Positions 11,104-21,334 of a DNA stretch of 64,000 bases are shown in pieces. A program made the position numbers and the translations under genes. How positions within the stretch are numbered: position 1 is the stretch's first letter; every line of letters starts with the position of its first letter. Source of the stretch: Clostridium sp. BJN0001 (GTDB lineage Bacteria > Bacillota > Clostridia > Clostridiales > Clostridiaceae); contig NZ_CP094971.1 of NCBI RefSeq assembly GCF_022869825.1, forward strand, positions 187,501 to 251,500, given 5' to 3'. The notes below the pieces were generated by a model. That model worked only from the letters and a program-made list of their open reading frames with translations, did no database searches and was not told where the DNA came from.

Positions 11104-12103
11104 TTTTAATGGAGATACAAGAAGTCTGATTTTAAATAGTAAAGTGACACTTTCTAGAAATTTTGAAAAAAACTCTTTTCCAACTAAAATGAATAGTTTA
11201 GAATGTAAGAAAATAGTCAATAATGTATATTGTACTATAAATAATAATTTTCAAAATCAGGATTTTCAATTAGTAGATCTTTCAACTGAAGATCCTTATA
11301 AAATAGATGAATATTTAAGAAAACAGATTATCACAGAAAATTCTTTAAGAAATAGAGAAAAAACATCAATTATAGTAAATGAAGATGAAACTTTAAGCAT
11401 AATTTTAAATGAACAAGATAATGTAAAAATTCAGATTGCGACAGCTGGATTAAATTTTGAAGAAATTTATAATAATGCAGATAATATTGATAATATTATT
11501 GAAAGAGATTATTCATATGCTTTTGATTCAAAACTTGGATATTTAACTGCTTCTGCTAATGATGTTGGAACTGGAATGCATATATCTGCTCTTATGCATC
11601 TGCCATGTATTGTTTTAAACAAAAAGACATCAGAAATAAAAAATTCACTTGTAAGAAAAGGAATAATATTTAGAAGTAAATATCAAAAGGATAATAAGCC
11701 ATATGGAGATTTATTTGAGATTTCTAATAGATATACATTAGGAATAAAAGAAAATGATATAATAGGTAATTTAAAAGAGAGCATTATTGAGATTTTGGCA
11801 CTGGAGCAGACAATGCGTGAAGAACTTTTTTTGAAGACGAAGTATGAACTGCAAGATAAAATAATGCGTGCATATGCAGTTCTTTCAAGCGCTATTATGC
11901 TTGAAGAAGAAGAAACAGTAAAACTTTTATCTGCAGTAAGATTTGGTGTAGAAGTTTCTCTTTTGGATATAGATAAAAGCAAGATTAATAAAATTCTTCT
12001 AAGTACAGATGATAAGTCTGTTCAAAGCAATTTTGATGAAAAACTTGATAAAAGAAGAATGAATTATGAAAGAGCGCAGATTGTAAAAAAAATGCTCATA
12101 TAA
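11087..12103 (+). CDS. mcsB: McsB-like protein, probably catalytically inactive arginine kinase homologue
   Basis: 338 residues in the normal McsB position, collinear with arginine kinases over its length (start [24 protein letters not shown]...[13 protein letters not shown]). The catalytic signatures are altered. SSRIRLARN of active enzymes reads NSKVTLSRN (17-25), RIQ reads KIQ (114), the CPTN block reads SAND (156-159) losing the cysteine, GLRAS reads GMHIS (163-167), and the RGxYGEGSEA loop reads [10 protein letters not shown] (196-205). The C-terminal phospho-arginine-binding RDxxRA reads MNYERA. The frame is intact and well spaced, so it is expressed but perhaps only as an adaptor. ATG at 11087 is preferred over 11078, which lies in the ribosome-binding site. 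Confidence 0.85.
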   Translation: MENWIDFNGDTRSLILNSKVTLSRNFEKNSFPTKMNSLECKKIVNNVYCTINNNFQNQDFQLVDLSTEDPYKIDEYLRKQIITENSLRNREKTSIIVNEDETLSIILNEQDNVKIQIATAGLNFEEIYNNADNIDNIIERDYSYAFDSKLGYLTASANDVGTGMHISALMHLPCIVLNKKTSEIKNSLVRKGIIFRSKYQKDNKPYGDLFEISNRYTLGIKENDIIGNLKESIIEILALEQTMREELFLKTKYELQDKIMRAYAVLSSAIMLEEEETVKLLSAVRFGVEVSLLDIDKSKINKILLSTDDKSVQSNFDEKLDKRRMNYERAQIVKKMLI

Positions 12104-12128
12104 TTATTATAAACAAGGAGGTATTTAT

Positions 12129-14567
12129 ATGGAGGAAAGTAGATTAACCGAGAGAGCACGAGATGTAATACTTAAAGCAGAAGAGGAGTCTGAAGCTTTT
12201 AAGCATGGATATGTAGGTACTGAACATATACTTATTGGAATTTTGAGGGAAAAAGGTTATTCTGCAAAACTTTTAAATAAATATGGCGTTACAATAGAGA
12301 ATATTCGAGAAATGATCGAGAAGTATCTTGGATATGGGGAGATAATGAGTAGCCAAGACAGCATTCTTCTCACACCAAGAACAAAAAGATTATTAGATGA
12401 AAGCTATGGTGAAGCTAAAAAATTGAAACACAATTTTGTAAGCCCAGAACATATTCTTTTAGCTTTGTTTAAGCAGAATGAAGGAATGGGATATACAATT
12501 TTAAAGAATCTTCAATTTGATTTTTATGAGGCTATTGATGAATTGCACATCTTTTTGTCTAAGAATTATGAAGATAAAGAAGAAGATTTAGAAAACTCTG
12601 ACAGCAAAAAGAAAGATAATACTCCTCTTTTAGATAAATATGGATGCGATTTAACTGATATGGCAGAGAAAGAAATGCTTGATCCGGTTATTGGTAGAGA
12701 AAAGGAGAATGAAAGAGTACTTGAAATACTTCTTAGAAGAATAAAAAATAATCCGTGTTTAATTGGAGAGGCTGGAGTTGGAAAAACAGCAGTCGTTGAA
12801 GGACTCGCACAGAGAATAGTTCAGGGAGATATTCCTGAAAGTTTGAGGAATAAAAGAGTAATATCCCTTGATATGACGTCAATTATAGCAGGAGCAAAAT
12901 ACAGAGGAGAGTTCGAAGAAAGACTTAAAAAAATAATGGATGAACTCATAAAGAATAAAGATATAATAATATTTATTGATGAAATCCATACTATAATTGG
13001 AGCTGGAAATGCAGAAGGTGCTATAGATGCATCTAATATATTAAAACCTGCTCTTGCAAGAGGAGAAATTCAGTGCATAGGAGCAACAACAATTGAAGAA
13101 TATAGAAAATATATAGAAAAAGATCCAGCACTTGAAAGAAGATTTCAACAGGTCATGGTAGGGGAGCCTACAAAGGAAGAGACATTAGAAATTCTTAGAG
13201 GATTAAAAGAAAAATATGAAGAACATCATAAAGTAAAGATTACAGAAGAGTCTTTAAAGACAGCTGTTGATTTATCAGAAAGATATATTCAAGATAGATT
13301 TATGCCAGATAAGGCAATTGACCTTATTGATGAAGGGTGTGCTATGGTAAGAATAAAAAATCTTACAATGCCTCCTGATCTTAAAAACATAGAAGAATCT
13401 ATAATAGATATTTCTAAAGAAAAAGAAGAAGCTGTTAATATGCAGGATTTTGAAAAGGCAGCAGCTCTTAGAGATAAACAGAATAATTTAAAGCAAAAGC
13501 TTGCAGATTTAAAAAAGGAATGGAATACAAAAAATCAAGCAAAAACACTTATGGTTACAGAAGACAGCATAGCTTCTGTTGTGTCAAACTGGACTGGAAT
13601 ACCTGTTCAAAAGTTAACAGAAAAAGAAAGTGAGAAACTTTTAAAACTTGAAGAAATTCTTCACAAGAGAGTTATAGGACAGGATGAAGCTGTAGAGTCT
13701 ATATCAAGAGCAGTAAGAAGAGCAAGAGTAGGAATAAAAGATCCATCAAGACCAATTGGAAGTTTTATATTCCTAGGACCTACAGGTGTTGGAAAGACAG
13801 AACTTTCAAAAGCACTTGCAGAAGCAATGTTTGGCAGCGAAGATAATATAATAAGAATTGATATGTCAGAATATATGGAGAGTCATTCTGTTGCAAAACT
13901 TATAGGGGCGCCTCCTGGATACGTAGGATATGATGAAGGCGGACAGCTCACAGAAGCAGTAAGAAGAAAACCATATTCGATTGTTCTTCTTGATGAAATA
14001 GAAAAAGCACATTCAGATATATTCAATATACTCCTTCAGATTATGGATGATGGAAGACTTACAGATGGTAAAGGTAAAATGGTAAGTTTCAAAAATACTA
14101 TTATAATAATGACATCAAATATAGGTGCACATGATATAAGAAGACAAAATACATTAGGTTTTAGTGCAGCAGAAAATAGCAAAGCTGACTATGAAAAGAT
14201 GAAAGAAAATGTTATTGGAGAATTGAAAAAGAAATTCAAACCAGAATTCATTAATAGAATTGATGACACTATAGTATTTCACAAACTTACTTCTGATAAT
14301 ATGACGAAGATAGTAGAGCTTATGCTTTCATCAGTTAAGGAAAGACTTAAAAAGAGAAATATTTATCTTAATTTTAAAGATGATAGCAAAAAGTTCCTTT
14401 TAAATAAGGGAATAGATCTTGATTATGGTGCAAGACCTTTAAGAAGAATAATAATAAAAGAAGTAGAAGATAGACTTAGCGAAGAAATACTTGAAGGAAA
14501 TATTAGACTTGGTGATAATGTTAATGTAACCGAATCAGATAGTAAACTCGTTTTTGAAAAAGTATAG
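12129..14567 (+). CDS. clpC: ATP-dependent Clp protease ATPase subunit ClpC
   Basis: 812-residue Hsp100 unfoldase that feeds proteins to ClpP. The N domain (residues 1-150) has two Clp-N repeats with GTEH and SPEH, whose glutamates match the phospho-arginine pocket residues of Bacillus ClpC. AAA1 has Walker [10 protein letters not shown] near 216 and Walker [10 protein letters not shown]. The middle domain holds a UVR motif ([12 protein letters not shown]). AAA2 has GPTGVGKTE near 553. A LGF loop (NTLGFSA) near 680 is the ClpP-docking signature. AGGAGG lies before ATG. Last gene of the CtsR operon, followed by a strong terminator. Confidence 0.97.
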   Translation: MEESRLTERARDVILKAEEESEAFKHGYVGTEHILIGILREKGYSAKLLNKYGVTIENIREMIEKYLGYGEIMSSQDSILLTPRTKRLLDESYGEAKKLKHNFVSPEHILLALFKQNEGMGYTILKNLQFDFYEAIDELHIFLSKNYEDKEEDLENSDSKKKDNTPLLDKYGCDLTDMAEKEMLDPVIGREKENERVLEILLRRIKNNPCLIGEAGVGKTAVVEGLAQRIVQGDIPESLRNKRVISLDMTSIIAGAKYRGEFEERLKKIMDELIKNKDIIIFIDEIHTIIGAGNAEGAIDASNILKPALARGEIQCIGATTIEEYRKYIEKDPALERRFQQVMVGEPTKEETLEILRGLKEKYEEHHKVKITEESLKTAVDLSERYIQDRFMPDKAIDLIDEGCAMVRIKNLTMPPDLKNIEESIIDISKEKEEAVNMQDFEKAAALRDKQNNLKQKLADLKKEWNTKNQAKTLMVTEDSIASVVSNWTGIPVQKLTEKESEKLLKLEEILHKRVIGQDEAVESISRAVRRARVGIKDPSRPIGSFIFLGPTGVGKTELSKALAEAMFGSEDNIIRIDMSEYMESHSVAKLIGAPPGYVGYDEGGQLTEAVRRKPYSIVLLDEIEKAHSDIFNILLQIMDDGRLTDGKGKMVSFKNTIIIMTSNIGAHDIRRQNTLGFSAAENSKADYEKMKENVIGELKKKFKPEFINRIDDTIVFHKLTSDNMTKIVELMLSSVKERLKKRNIYLNFKDDSKKFLLNKGIDLDYGARPLRRIIIKEVEDRLSEEILEGNIRLGDNVNVTESDSKLVFEKV

Positions 14568-14574
14568 ATAAAAT

Positions 14575-14609
14575 AAAGTGGAACAAGAGATAAAATCTTA
14601 TTCCACTTT
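14575..14609. terminator. Terminator after clpC
   Basis: AAAGTGGAA pairs with TTCCACTTT, with a second inner stem AAGA/TCTT, followed by TTTT. It also faces the small leftward reading frame ending at 14617, so it may serve both strands. Confidence 0.85.
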
Positions 14610-14616
14610 TATGTTT

Positions 14617-14775
14617 TTATTTTATAACTTTTGGATTATTTATATTTGAATTGTAAATAAAATTATCAACTACGTTTTCTGAATAAAGATTTGAATATAA
14701 ACTGCTTAGAGCGGTTACATTATTATCATGAAGAACGTTGTGAAATGTTATATCTGTATCTTTTCTATTTGACAA
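14617..14775 (-). CDS. Small hypothetical protein
   Basis: I do not recognise this 52-residue frame. It would begin MSNRKDTDITFHNVL and is rich in Asn and Ser (about 27 % together). Evidence that it is real: a good ribosome-binding site AAAGGGGTGA six bases before a TTG start at 14775, no competing gene on the other strand, and a terminator just beyond its stop. The upstream region carries TGAATA and, about 15 bases on, CAAAGACTA, faintly like a sporulation sigma-G/E promoter; that is weak. No membrane segment or cysteine pair. Confidence 0.45.
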   Translation of the reverse strand: MSNRKDTDITFHNVLHDNNVTALSSLYSNLYSENVVDNFIYNSNINNPKVIK

Positions 14776-14945
14776 GTTAATCACCCCTTTCAGAACATAT
14801 AATTTAGTCTTTGCAGAAAAATAAAATATATTCATTAATAATTTATTAAAAAAAAATAATATTTCAAAAATATAATATTATAGGAGTATTTTTTATGTTA
14901 TTATAAAATATAGTAGATATCATACTTTATAAGGAAGGATTATGT

Positions 14946-16313
14946 ATGGCAAAAAAAAGTACGTTATTTGTATGCCAAAATTGTGGATATGAATCAATAA
15001 AATGGCTCGGAAGATGCCCTGAATGCAAAGAGTGGAATACGTTTAACGAAGAAGCAATACAGGATAATAAACAAGATAAAAAACTTAATTATGATACTAT
15101 TTCAAACATTAATAAACCAAAAAGTATCGTAGATATAGAATCTGGAGATAAACAAAGATATGATACTGGGATAGAGGAACTTAACAGGGTACTTGGAGGA
15201 GGACTTGTCAGGGGGTCTCTTACTCTTATATCGGGAGAACCAGGTATCGGAAAATCAACTATTTTGCTTCAGACTGCAGATAATATAGCTTCAAAATATG
15301 GCACAGTATTATATGTATCTGGAGAGGAATCAGAGGAACAGATAAAAATTAGAGGCGACAGATTAAAGACGATGAGCAGTGAACTGTTTATTGTATCTGA
15401 AACAAACCTTGATATAGTTGCATCTCATATAAGTAATATAAATCCAAAGTTTGTAATTGTAGATTCTGTTCAGACAATGTATAAAGAAACGCTTACTTCT
15501 GCACCAGGCAGTGTTTCACAGGTAAAAGAATGTGTTAACACGATAATGCGAATATGTAAAAGAAATAATATCCCAATTTTTCTTGTTGCACACGTTACTA
15601 AAAATGGAGAGCTTGCAGGTCCAAGAGTTCTTGAACATATGGTAGATACAGTTCTTTATTTCGAAGGAGAAAGAAGTGGAGAATATAGAATATTAAGAAC
15701 TATGAAAAACAGATTTGGAACTACGAGTGAAATAGGTGTTTTTGAGATGAAGGAAAATGGACTTAATGAAGTAAAAGATCCATCTGCTTATTTTATTGAA
15801 GATGTAGAGTGTAATAAGGATGGTTCAGCGGTTATTGGAATTATGGAAGGAACAAGGCCTATTTTAATAGAACTTCAGGCACTTGTTACTGAAACAAATA
15901 TGGCTATTCCAAGAAGAACTTCAATAGGTGTAGATAATCACAGATTAAGTCTTATTTTAGCTGTACTTGAGAAAAAATTAAGAATTCACTTCTTTAACAA
16001 GGATGTTTATGTAAATGCTGTAGGTGGAATGAATATAGACGGAACAGCAGCAGACCTTGGTATAGCGGTTTCTCTTATTTCGAGTGCAAGAAATAAACTT
16101 TTTTCTATTGATAAAACTATATTTATAGGTGAAATAGGTCTTACAGGTGAAATACGTCCTGTACCGTTTTCGGAAAGGCTTATTAAAGAAGCTGTAAAGA
16201 TGGGTTTTGAAAATGTAGTTATTTCTAAAAGAAATGCTGCTAAATTGAAATGCTCAGATATAAATATCATAGGAGTATCTGATATAAGAGAAGCTGTAAA
16301 TAAAATTTTTTAA
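14946..16313 (+). CDS. radA: DNA repair protein RadA
   Basis: RecA-like branch-migration helicase of 455 residues, normal length. The N-terminal zinc finger CxxC...CxxC (residues 10-27) is followed by Walker A GEPGIGKST near residue 98, the RadA-specific KNRFG motif near residue 258, and a C-terminal Lon-protease-like domain (residues about 300-455, inactive in this family). Adjacent to disA as in Bacillus, where the two work on recombination intermediates. GGAAGG lies before ATG; 16 bases separate it from disA. Confidence 0.97.
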   Translation: MAKKSTLFVCQNCGYESIKWLGRCPECKEWNTFNEEAIQDNKQDKKLNYDTISNINKPKSIVDIESGDKQRYDTGIEELNRVLGGGLVRGSLTLISGEPGIGKSTILLQTADNIASKYGTVLYVSGEESEEQIKIRGDRLKTMSSELFIVSETNLDIVASHISNINPKFVIVDSVQTMYKETLTSAPGSVSQVKECVNTIMRICKRNNIPIFLVAHVTKNGELAGPRVLEHMVDTVLYFEGERSGEYRILRTMKNRFGTTSEIGVFEMKENGLNEVKDPSAYFIEDVECNKDGSAVIGIMEGTRPILIELQALVTETNMAIPRRTSIGVDNHRLSLILAVLEKKLRIHFFNKDVYVNAVGGMNIDGTAADLGIAVSLISSARNKLFSIDKTIFIGEIGLTGEIRPVPFSERLIKEAVKMGFENVVISKRNAAKLKCSDINIIGVSDIREAVNKIF

Positions 16314-16329
16314 AGAATGGTGAGTGGTG

Positions 16330-17394
16330 ATGAGACTAGAAAAAAGTATTAATATCAAAAACATGCTCAAAATACTTTGTCCTGGAACCATTTTGAGGGA
16401 AGGACTTGAAAATATTTTAAGGGCAAAGACTGGAGGACTTATTGTAATTGGAGCCAGCGAAGAAGTAATGAATATGGTTGATGGTGGATTTAGTTTAAAT
16501 ATAGATTATTCGCCTTCATATATTTATGAATTAGCCAAAATGGATGGAGCAATTATAATAACTGAAGATTTAAGAAAAATAGTTTGTGCAAATGTTCAGC
16601 TTCTTCCAAGTCAATCAATTTCTACAACAGAAACAGGAACAAGACATAGAACAGCGAGCCGTGTGGCTAAGCAGACAAATAATATGGTTATAGCAATATC
16701 TCAAAGAAGAAACATAATAACGGTTTATAAAGGAGATATTAAATATGTTTTAAAAGATATAAGCATAATTCTTGCAAAAGCCAATCAGGCTATACAAACA
16801 CTTGAAAAGTATGTTACCGTACTTGACAGGGTAATAGACAATTTAAATGTTCTTGAATTTCAGGATCTTACAACTTTATTTGATGTAACTACAGCGATAC
16901 AGAGAACAGAGATGGTATTAAGAATAGTTGAAGAAATAGAAATGTATATAATTGAACTTGGAAATGAAGGAAGATTAATTTCAATGCAGCTTAATGAACT
17001 TATAAAGCATGTTGAGAGAGATGGACTTCTTTTAATAAGAGATTATTGTTCAAGAGATCTTGATTACAATGATATATATGTACAAATACAGAAGTTATCA
17101 TATAATGAACTTTTAGAGCTTGATACTATTTCTAAACTTCTTGGTTTTTCAGTTACTTCGGTAATGGATACGCTTATTTCTCCAAGAGGATATAGAATAC
17201 TAAGTAAAGTACCTAGAATTCCAGGGGCAGTAATAGATAATCTTATAAATGAATTCCAAGAACTTTCAAATATATTAGAAGCTGATATAGAAGATCTTGA
17301 TAAAGTAGAAGGAATTGGAGAAGCAAGAGCGAAAGCTATTAGAAATGGACTTAAAAGAATAAAGGAACAGGCAAATTTAAAAAGAGATATGTAA
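16330..17394 (+). CDS. disA: DNA integrity scanning diadenylate cyclase DisA
   Basis: Makes cyclic di-AMP from two ATP and scans DNA for branched structures; octameric. 354 residues. The DAC domain has DGA (near residue 75) and RHRTA (near 107), both needed for catalysis. A linker of helices and a C-terminal helix-hairpin-helix domain ([19 protein letters not shown] near 325-343) bind DNA. ATG at 16330 matches the family start MRLEK; two in-frame GTG codons just upstream belong to the GGTGAGTGGTG ribosome-binding region. The receptor gene darA is at 6714. The adjacent radA product inhibits DisA in Bacillus. Confidence 0.96.
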   Translation: MRLEKSINIKNMLKILCPGTILREGLENILRAKTGGLIVIGASEEVMNMVDGGFSLNIDYSPSYIYELAKMDGAIIITEDLRKIVCANVQLLPSQSISTTETGTRHRTASRVAKQTNNMVIAISQRRNIITVYKGDIKYVLKDISIILAKANQAIQTLEKYVTVLDRVIDNLNVLEFQDLTTLFDVTTAIQRTEMVLRIVEEIEMYIIELGNEGRLISMQLNELIKHVERDGLLLIRDYCSRDLDYNDIYVQIQKLSYNELLELDTISKLLGFSVTSVMDTLISPRGYRILSKVPRIPGAVIDNLINEFQELSNILEADIEDLDKVEGIGEARAKAIRNGLKRIKEQANLKRDM

Positions 17395-17453
17395 ACTTAA
17401 AGTGATTAAAAATTTTATAACATGTAGATAATTTAATAAGGAGGTGAAAGTAC

Positions 17454-18572
17454 ATGTTAAAAAGAGTATTTACAGGACTATTTACAGTTATCGGTTTAGG
17501 AATCGGTTATCTTATAGCGTATATATTATTGAGTATACCAAGGATAAACGAAATAAATTATATACAAACAGCAACAGGATCGCTATTATTTTATATTATT
17601 GTTAGTTTAATTTTTGGAATTATAATGTTTTTATTATCACCTATGATCTATAAATCAGTAAGAAAACTCATAGAGTATATTGAAAAAATAGTACAGAAAA
17701 TGAGTGTGGCAGAAATATTATATGGTACATTTGGAGCAATAGTTGCTTTAATACTTGCAACATTTATAGCAGGACCAATTGGGAAAATATCGTTTATAGG
17801 ACCATTTCTTTATATCATAATAAATATTATTTCAGCAATGGCTGGAGCAGCAGTTATGATAAAGAAGAAAGATGATATAACAGCATTTTTAGTTTATTTA
17901 AAAAAGTCTCCAGCAAGAGAGAAAAAAGTTAGAGACAAAGAAACATCAAAAGATGAATCTAAGATTGATAATAGAGGAATACCTAAGGTTCTTGATACAT
18001 CTGTTATAATTGATGGAAGAATATTTGATATATGCGAGACTGGTTTTGTTGAAGGACCACTTGTAATTCCTAATTTTGTTCTTGATGAATTAAGACATAT
18101 ATCAGATTCTTCTGATTCTTTAAAGAGAAATAGAGGTAGAAGAGGTCTTGATATATTAAACAAGATACAGAAAGAATTAAAAATAGAAACAAGAATAGTT
18201 GATGATGATTTTAAAGATATTGCAGAAGTTGATAGTAAGTTATTAAAACTTGCTCAAAAAATGAATGGAAAAGTTGTTACTAATGACTACAATCTAAATA
18301 AAGTAGCAGAATTTCAAGGCGTGCCTGTTTTAAATATAAATGAACTTTCAAATGCTATAAAACAGGTTGTACTTCCTGGAGAAGAAATGGATATTACAGT
18401 AATAAAAGACGGAAAAGAATTAAGTCAGGGAGTAGGCTATCTAGATGATGGTACTATGATTGTAATAGAAGAGGGAAGAAAATTCATAGGAAAAACTATT
18501 AAAGTTATTGTTACATCAGTACTTCAGACAGCAGCAGGAAGAATGATATTTGCAAAACCAAAAGAAAGTTAG
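17454..18572 (+). CDS. yacL: PIN/TRAM domain membrane protein (YacL family)
   Basis: 372 residues. Four predicted membrane helices at about residues 5-30, 40-65, 88-110 and 112-132 are followed by a PIN nuclease domain (residues about 180-295). Its acidic residues lie in [29 protein letters not shown] and TNDYNL. A TRAM RNA-binding domain lies at the C terminus (about 300-370). Bacillus YacL sits in the same radA-disA-yacL-ispD order. It is likely a membrane-anchored ribonuclease; the substrate is not known. AGGAGG lies before ATG. Confidence 0.9.
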   Translation: MLKRVFTGLFTVIGLGIGYLIAYILLSIPRINEINYIQTATGSLLFYIIVSLIFGIIMFLLSPMIYKSVRKLIEYIEKIVQKMSVAEILYGTFGAIVALILATFIAGPIGKISFIGPFLYIIINIISAMAGAAVMIKKKDDITAFLVYLKKSPAREKKVRDKETSKDESKIDNRGIPKVLDTSVIIDGRIFDICETGFVEGPLVIPNFVLDELRHISDSSDSLKRNRGRRGLDILNKIQKELKIETRIVDDDFKDIAEVDSKLLKLAQKMNGKVVTNDYNLNKVAEFQGVPVLNINELSNAIKQVVLPGEEMDITVIKDGKELSQGVGYLDDGTMIVIEEGRKFIGKTIKVIVTSVLQTAAGRMIFAKPKES

Positions 18573-18586
18573 GAGTTAATTAACTT

Positions 18587-19303
18587 ATGATTAGTGCAGT
18601 AGTACTTGCTGGAGGAAAAGGCAGGAGGATGCATTCAGATATAAGCAAGCAATTTATTTTACTTGATGATAAGCCGATTTTATTTTATACAATTAAAAAA
18701 TTTATTGATTCTGGAATTATTGATAAAATAGTAGTTGTAGCGGCTAAAGATGAATTAGAATTCTGCAAAAAAGAGGTTATAGAAAAATATAATCTTGATG
18801 TTTATAAAGTTATATGCGGAGGAAAAGAGAGACAGGATTCTGTATATAATGCACTTTTAGAACTTAAAAATACGGATACTGATATTGTTCTTATCCATGA
18901 TGGAGCACGTCCTTTTGTTTCAGAAAGAATAATAGAAAATGCTGCAGCGTATGCAAAAAAGTATAAATGTGCAGCACCAGGAGTAATGCCAAAAGATACA
19001 ATAAAATTAATAGACAATTCAAATTTTTCTGTTTCAACTTTTGATAGAAATAGCCTTGTGGCAGTACAGACTCCGCAGGCATTTGATTATAATCTTATAT
19101 TAAAATGTCATACAGAAGTAAATAAAAGAGGAATAAATGTTACAGATGATACTATGGTAGCTGAAATATTTAACAATGATGTTTATATTTTTAAAGGTGA
19201 TTATAAGAATATAAAGATAACAACAGATGAAGATCTTATACTTGCTAAGTATTTTATAGGACATAGTGATACTGTTGACATAAAGGATAAAAGAAGTTTA
19301 TAA
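18587..19303 (+). CDS. ispD: 2-C-methyl-D-erythritol 4-phosphate cytidylyltransferase
   Basis: Third step of the MEP isoprenoid pathway: joins CTP and MEP. 238 residues. VLAGGKGRRM near residues 6-15 binds CTP, KQF at 21-23 is conserved, and DGARPF near 105 and DDTMVAE near 187 complete the active site. It is not followed by ispF, which is often its neighbour. The 3' end of the gene carries the promoter for the downstream T-box unit: TTGACA at 19275 and TATAAT at 19299 overlapping the TAA stop. Confidence 0.95.
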   Translation: MISAVVLAGGKGRRMHSDISKQFILLDDKPILFYTIKKFIDSGIIDKIVVVAAKDELEFCKKEVIEKYNLDVYKVICGGKERQDSVYNALLELKNTDTDIVLIHDGARPFVSERIIENAAAYAKKYKCAAPGVMPKDTIKLIDNSNFSVSTFDRNSLVAVQTPQAFDYNLILKCHTEVNKRGINVTDDTMVAEIFNNDVYIFKGDYKNIKITTDEDLILAKYFIGHSDTVDIKDKRSL

Positions 19304-19304
19304 T
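19275..19304 (+). promoter_or_regulatory. Promoter of the proS-cysS unit, inside the ispD 3' end
   Basis: TTGACA at 19275-19280 and TATAAT at 19299-19304 are both perfect consensus, spaced 18 bases. The -35 falls in codons for the last residues of IspD and the -10 contains its stop. It would start transcription near 19311, just ahead of the T-box. Confidence 0.8.
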
Positions 19305-19334
19305 ATGCTATATGTACTAAAATTTTATATGAAA

Positions 19335-19530
19335 GTACAATGAAAAAGAATAGTAGAGGTCGATTTAAGAGAAGAAATCCATGGTTGAAAGATTTCTACA
19401 GACTTTGAACCAGCTTTTGAGTAATAGGGAAAAACTATCGGTTTAATACCGTTATCATTATATAGAGTATAAATTTAGGTGGTACCGCGGTAAAAGCCGC
19501 CCTAATAGAAATATTAGGGTGGCTTTTATT
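19335..19530 (+). promoter_or_regulatory. T-box leader for proline (specifier CCA)
   Basis: The T-box AGGTGGTACCGCGG at 19477-19490 is diagnostic; TGGT can pair with the tRNA 3' end carrying discriminator A, as in tRNA-Pro. Stem I features AGTAGAG near 19353 and GGTTG near 19383, and the specifier region GAACCAGC at 19407 shows CCA at 19410-19412, a proline codon. The terminator is GCCGCCCTAAT / ATTAGGGTGGC at 19496-19523 followed by TTTTATT. Uncharged tRNA-Pro would favour the antiterminator and expression of proS. Confidence 0.95.
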
Positions 19531-19582
19531 AACATATGAAATAATAAAGAATAAATATTATAATTGCAGGAGGCATAAAATA

Positions 19583-21292
19583 ATGAAAATGTCAAAAATG
19601 TTAGTATCAACTTTGAGAGAAGTTCCAGCTGAAGCTGAAATTGACAGTCATAAGTTGATGCTCAGAGCAGGTCTTATGAGGAAAATGGCTGCAGGAGTAT
19701 ATAACTATCTTCCTCTAGGTCTTAAAGTATTAAAAAATGTTGAAAATATAATCAGAGAAGAAATGAATAATGCAGGAGCACAAGAATTTTTAGCATCAGC
19801 TCTTATTCCATCTGAACTTTGGAAGGAATCAGGCAGATGGGGTGCATACGGTCCAGAAATGTTTAGAGTTACAGACAGAGGAGAAAGAGAATTTTGTCTT
19901 GGACCTACTCATGAAGAAGTTTTTACTGACATAGCAAGAAATGAAATAAAATCATATAAACAGCTTCCAGTAAATCTTTATCAGATACAGACTAAATATA
20001 GAGATGAAAGAAGACCAAGATTTGGAGTTATGCGTTCAAGAGAATTTATAATGAAAGATGCGTATAGCTTTGATAAGGATACAAATGGATTAGATGAAAC
20101 ATATAATAAAATGCATGATGCATATGTTAAAATATTTAATAAATGTGGACTTGATGCAAAATGTGTTGCTGCTGATTCTGGTGCAATTGGTGGAAATAAT
20201 TCAGCTGAATTTATGGTAAAATCTGAAGTTGGAGAAGATGATGTTGTATTCTGTACAAAATGTAATTATGCAGCGAACATAGAAAAAGCAGAAGCAAAAC
20301 CTGAAAAGCAGGGAAAAGAAGAATTAAAAGAATTACATAAAATAGAAACACCTAATACAAAGACAATAGAAGAATTAGTGAAATTCTTTAAAACATCTGA
20401 AAAGAAATTTGCAAAGACAATGATATATAATGCAGATGGAAAAATAGTTGCTGTCATGGTAAGAGGCGACAGAGATGTAAATGAAGTAAAGGTTCAAAAT
20501 GCAGTCGGAAGTGTTGTTGACATGGGATTAGCTTCGAAAGAAGAAGTAAAAGAAGCAACTAATGCAGTAACAGGATTTGCAGGACCGATCGGATTAAAAG
20601 CTGATATGCTTTTAGTTGATGAAGAGGTAGCTAATATGTACAATTTCATAGTTGGAGCAAATGAAACAGGATATCATTATGAAAATGTTAACTATGAAAG
20701 AGATTTTAAAGGAACTGTCGGTGATTTCAGAAATGTATGTGAAGGAGAAGTTTGTCCTTGTTGCAAAGAAAAAGTAACAATAGCAAAAGGAACAGAAGTT
20801 GGTCATATATTTAAATTAGGAACTAAATATTCTGAAACAATGAATGCAAACTTTATCGATGAAAATGGAAAAGAAAAGCCATTTATTATGGGATGTTATG
20901 GAATAGGTGTTACAAGAACATTAGCTTCAATAATAGAACAACATCATGATGAAAATGGAATAGTTTGGCCATTATCTGTTGCTCCATATCATGTATCTGT
21001 TATACCAGTTAATATAAAGAAACAGGAACAGATGGATATAGCTGAAAAATTATATAAAGAACTTGAAGATCTTCATATAGAAGTACTTTTAGATGATAGA
21101 AATGAAAGAGCAGGAGTTAAATTTAAAGATTCTGAACTCATGGGTGTTCCAATGAGAATAACTGTCGGAAAGAAAATTACAGATGGTGAAGTAGAATTTA
21201 AGTTAAGAAACGGAGAAATGGAAACAATAAAAATTGAGGATGCTATAGAAAGAGTAAAACAAGAATTTAGCGAAAATAATATAGCACTTTAA
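19583..21292 (+). CDS. proS: Prolyl-tRNA synthetase
   Basis: Class II synthetase charging tRNA-Pro, 569 residues, bacterial ProS form. Motif 2 is [20 protein letters not shown] near residues 136-155 and motif 3 is [13 protein letters not shown] near residues 436-448. The inserted editing (INS/YbaK-like) domain between them spans about residues 225-405, so Ala-tRNA-Pro can be edited in cis. A C-terminal anticodon-binding domain follows. Expression is controlled by the proline T-box directly upstream. AGGAGG lies before ATG. cysS follows after 42 bases and probably shares the transcript. Confidence 0.97.
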   Translation: MKMSKMLVSTLREVPAEAEIDSHKLMLRAGLMRKMAAGVYNYLPLGLKVLKNVENIIREEMNNAGAQEFLASALIPSELWKESGRWGAYGPEMFRVTDRGEREFCLGPTHEEVFTDIARNEIKSYKQLPVNLYQIQTKYRDERRPRFGVMRSREFIMKDAYSFDKDTNGLDETYNKMHDAYVKIFNKCGLDAKCVAADSGAIGGNNSAEFMVKSEVGEDDVVFCTKCNYAANIEKAEAKPEKQGKEELKELHKIETPNTKTIEELVKFFKTSEKKFAKTMIYNADGKIVAVMVRGDRDVNEVKVQNAVGSVVDMGLASKEEVKEATNAVTGFAGPIGLKADMLLVDEEVANMYNFIVGANETGYHYENVNYERDFKGTVGDFRNVCEGEVCPCCKEKVTIAKGTEVGHIFKLGTKYSETMNANFIDENGKEKPFIMGCYGIGVTRTLASIIEQHHDENGIVWPLSVAPYHVSVIPVNIKKQEQMDIAEKLYKELEDLHIEVLLDDRNERAGVKFKDSELMGVPMRITVGKKITDGEVEFKLRNGEMETIKIEDAIERVKQEFSENNIAL

Positions 21293-21334
21293 GAACCTTA
21301 AGAATAAAAAATATAACTTAGGGAGGGTTTAAAT

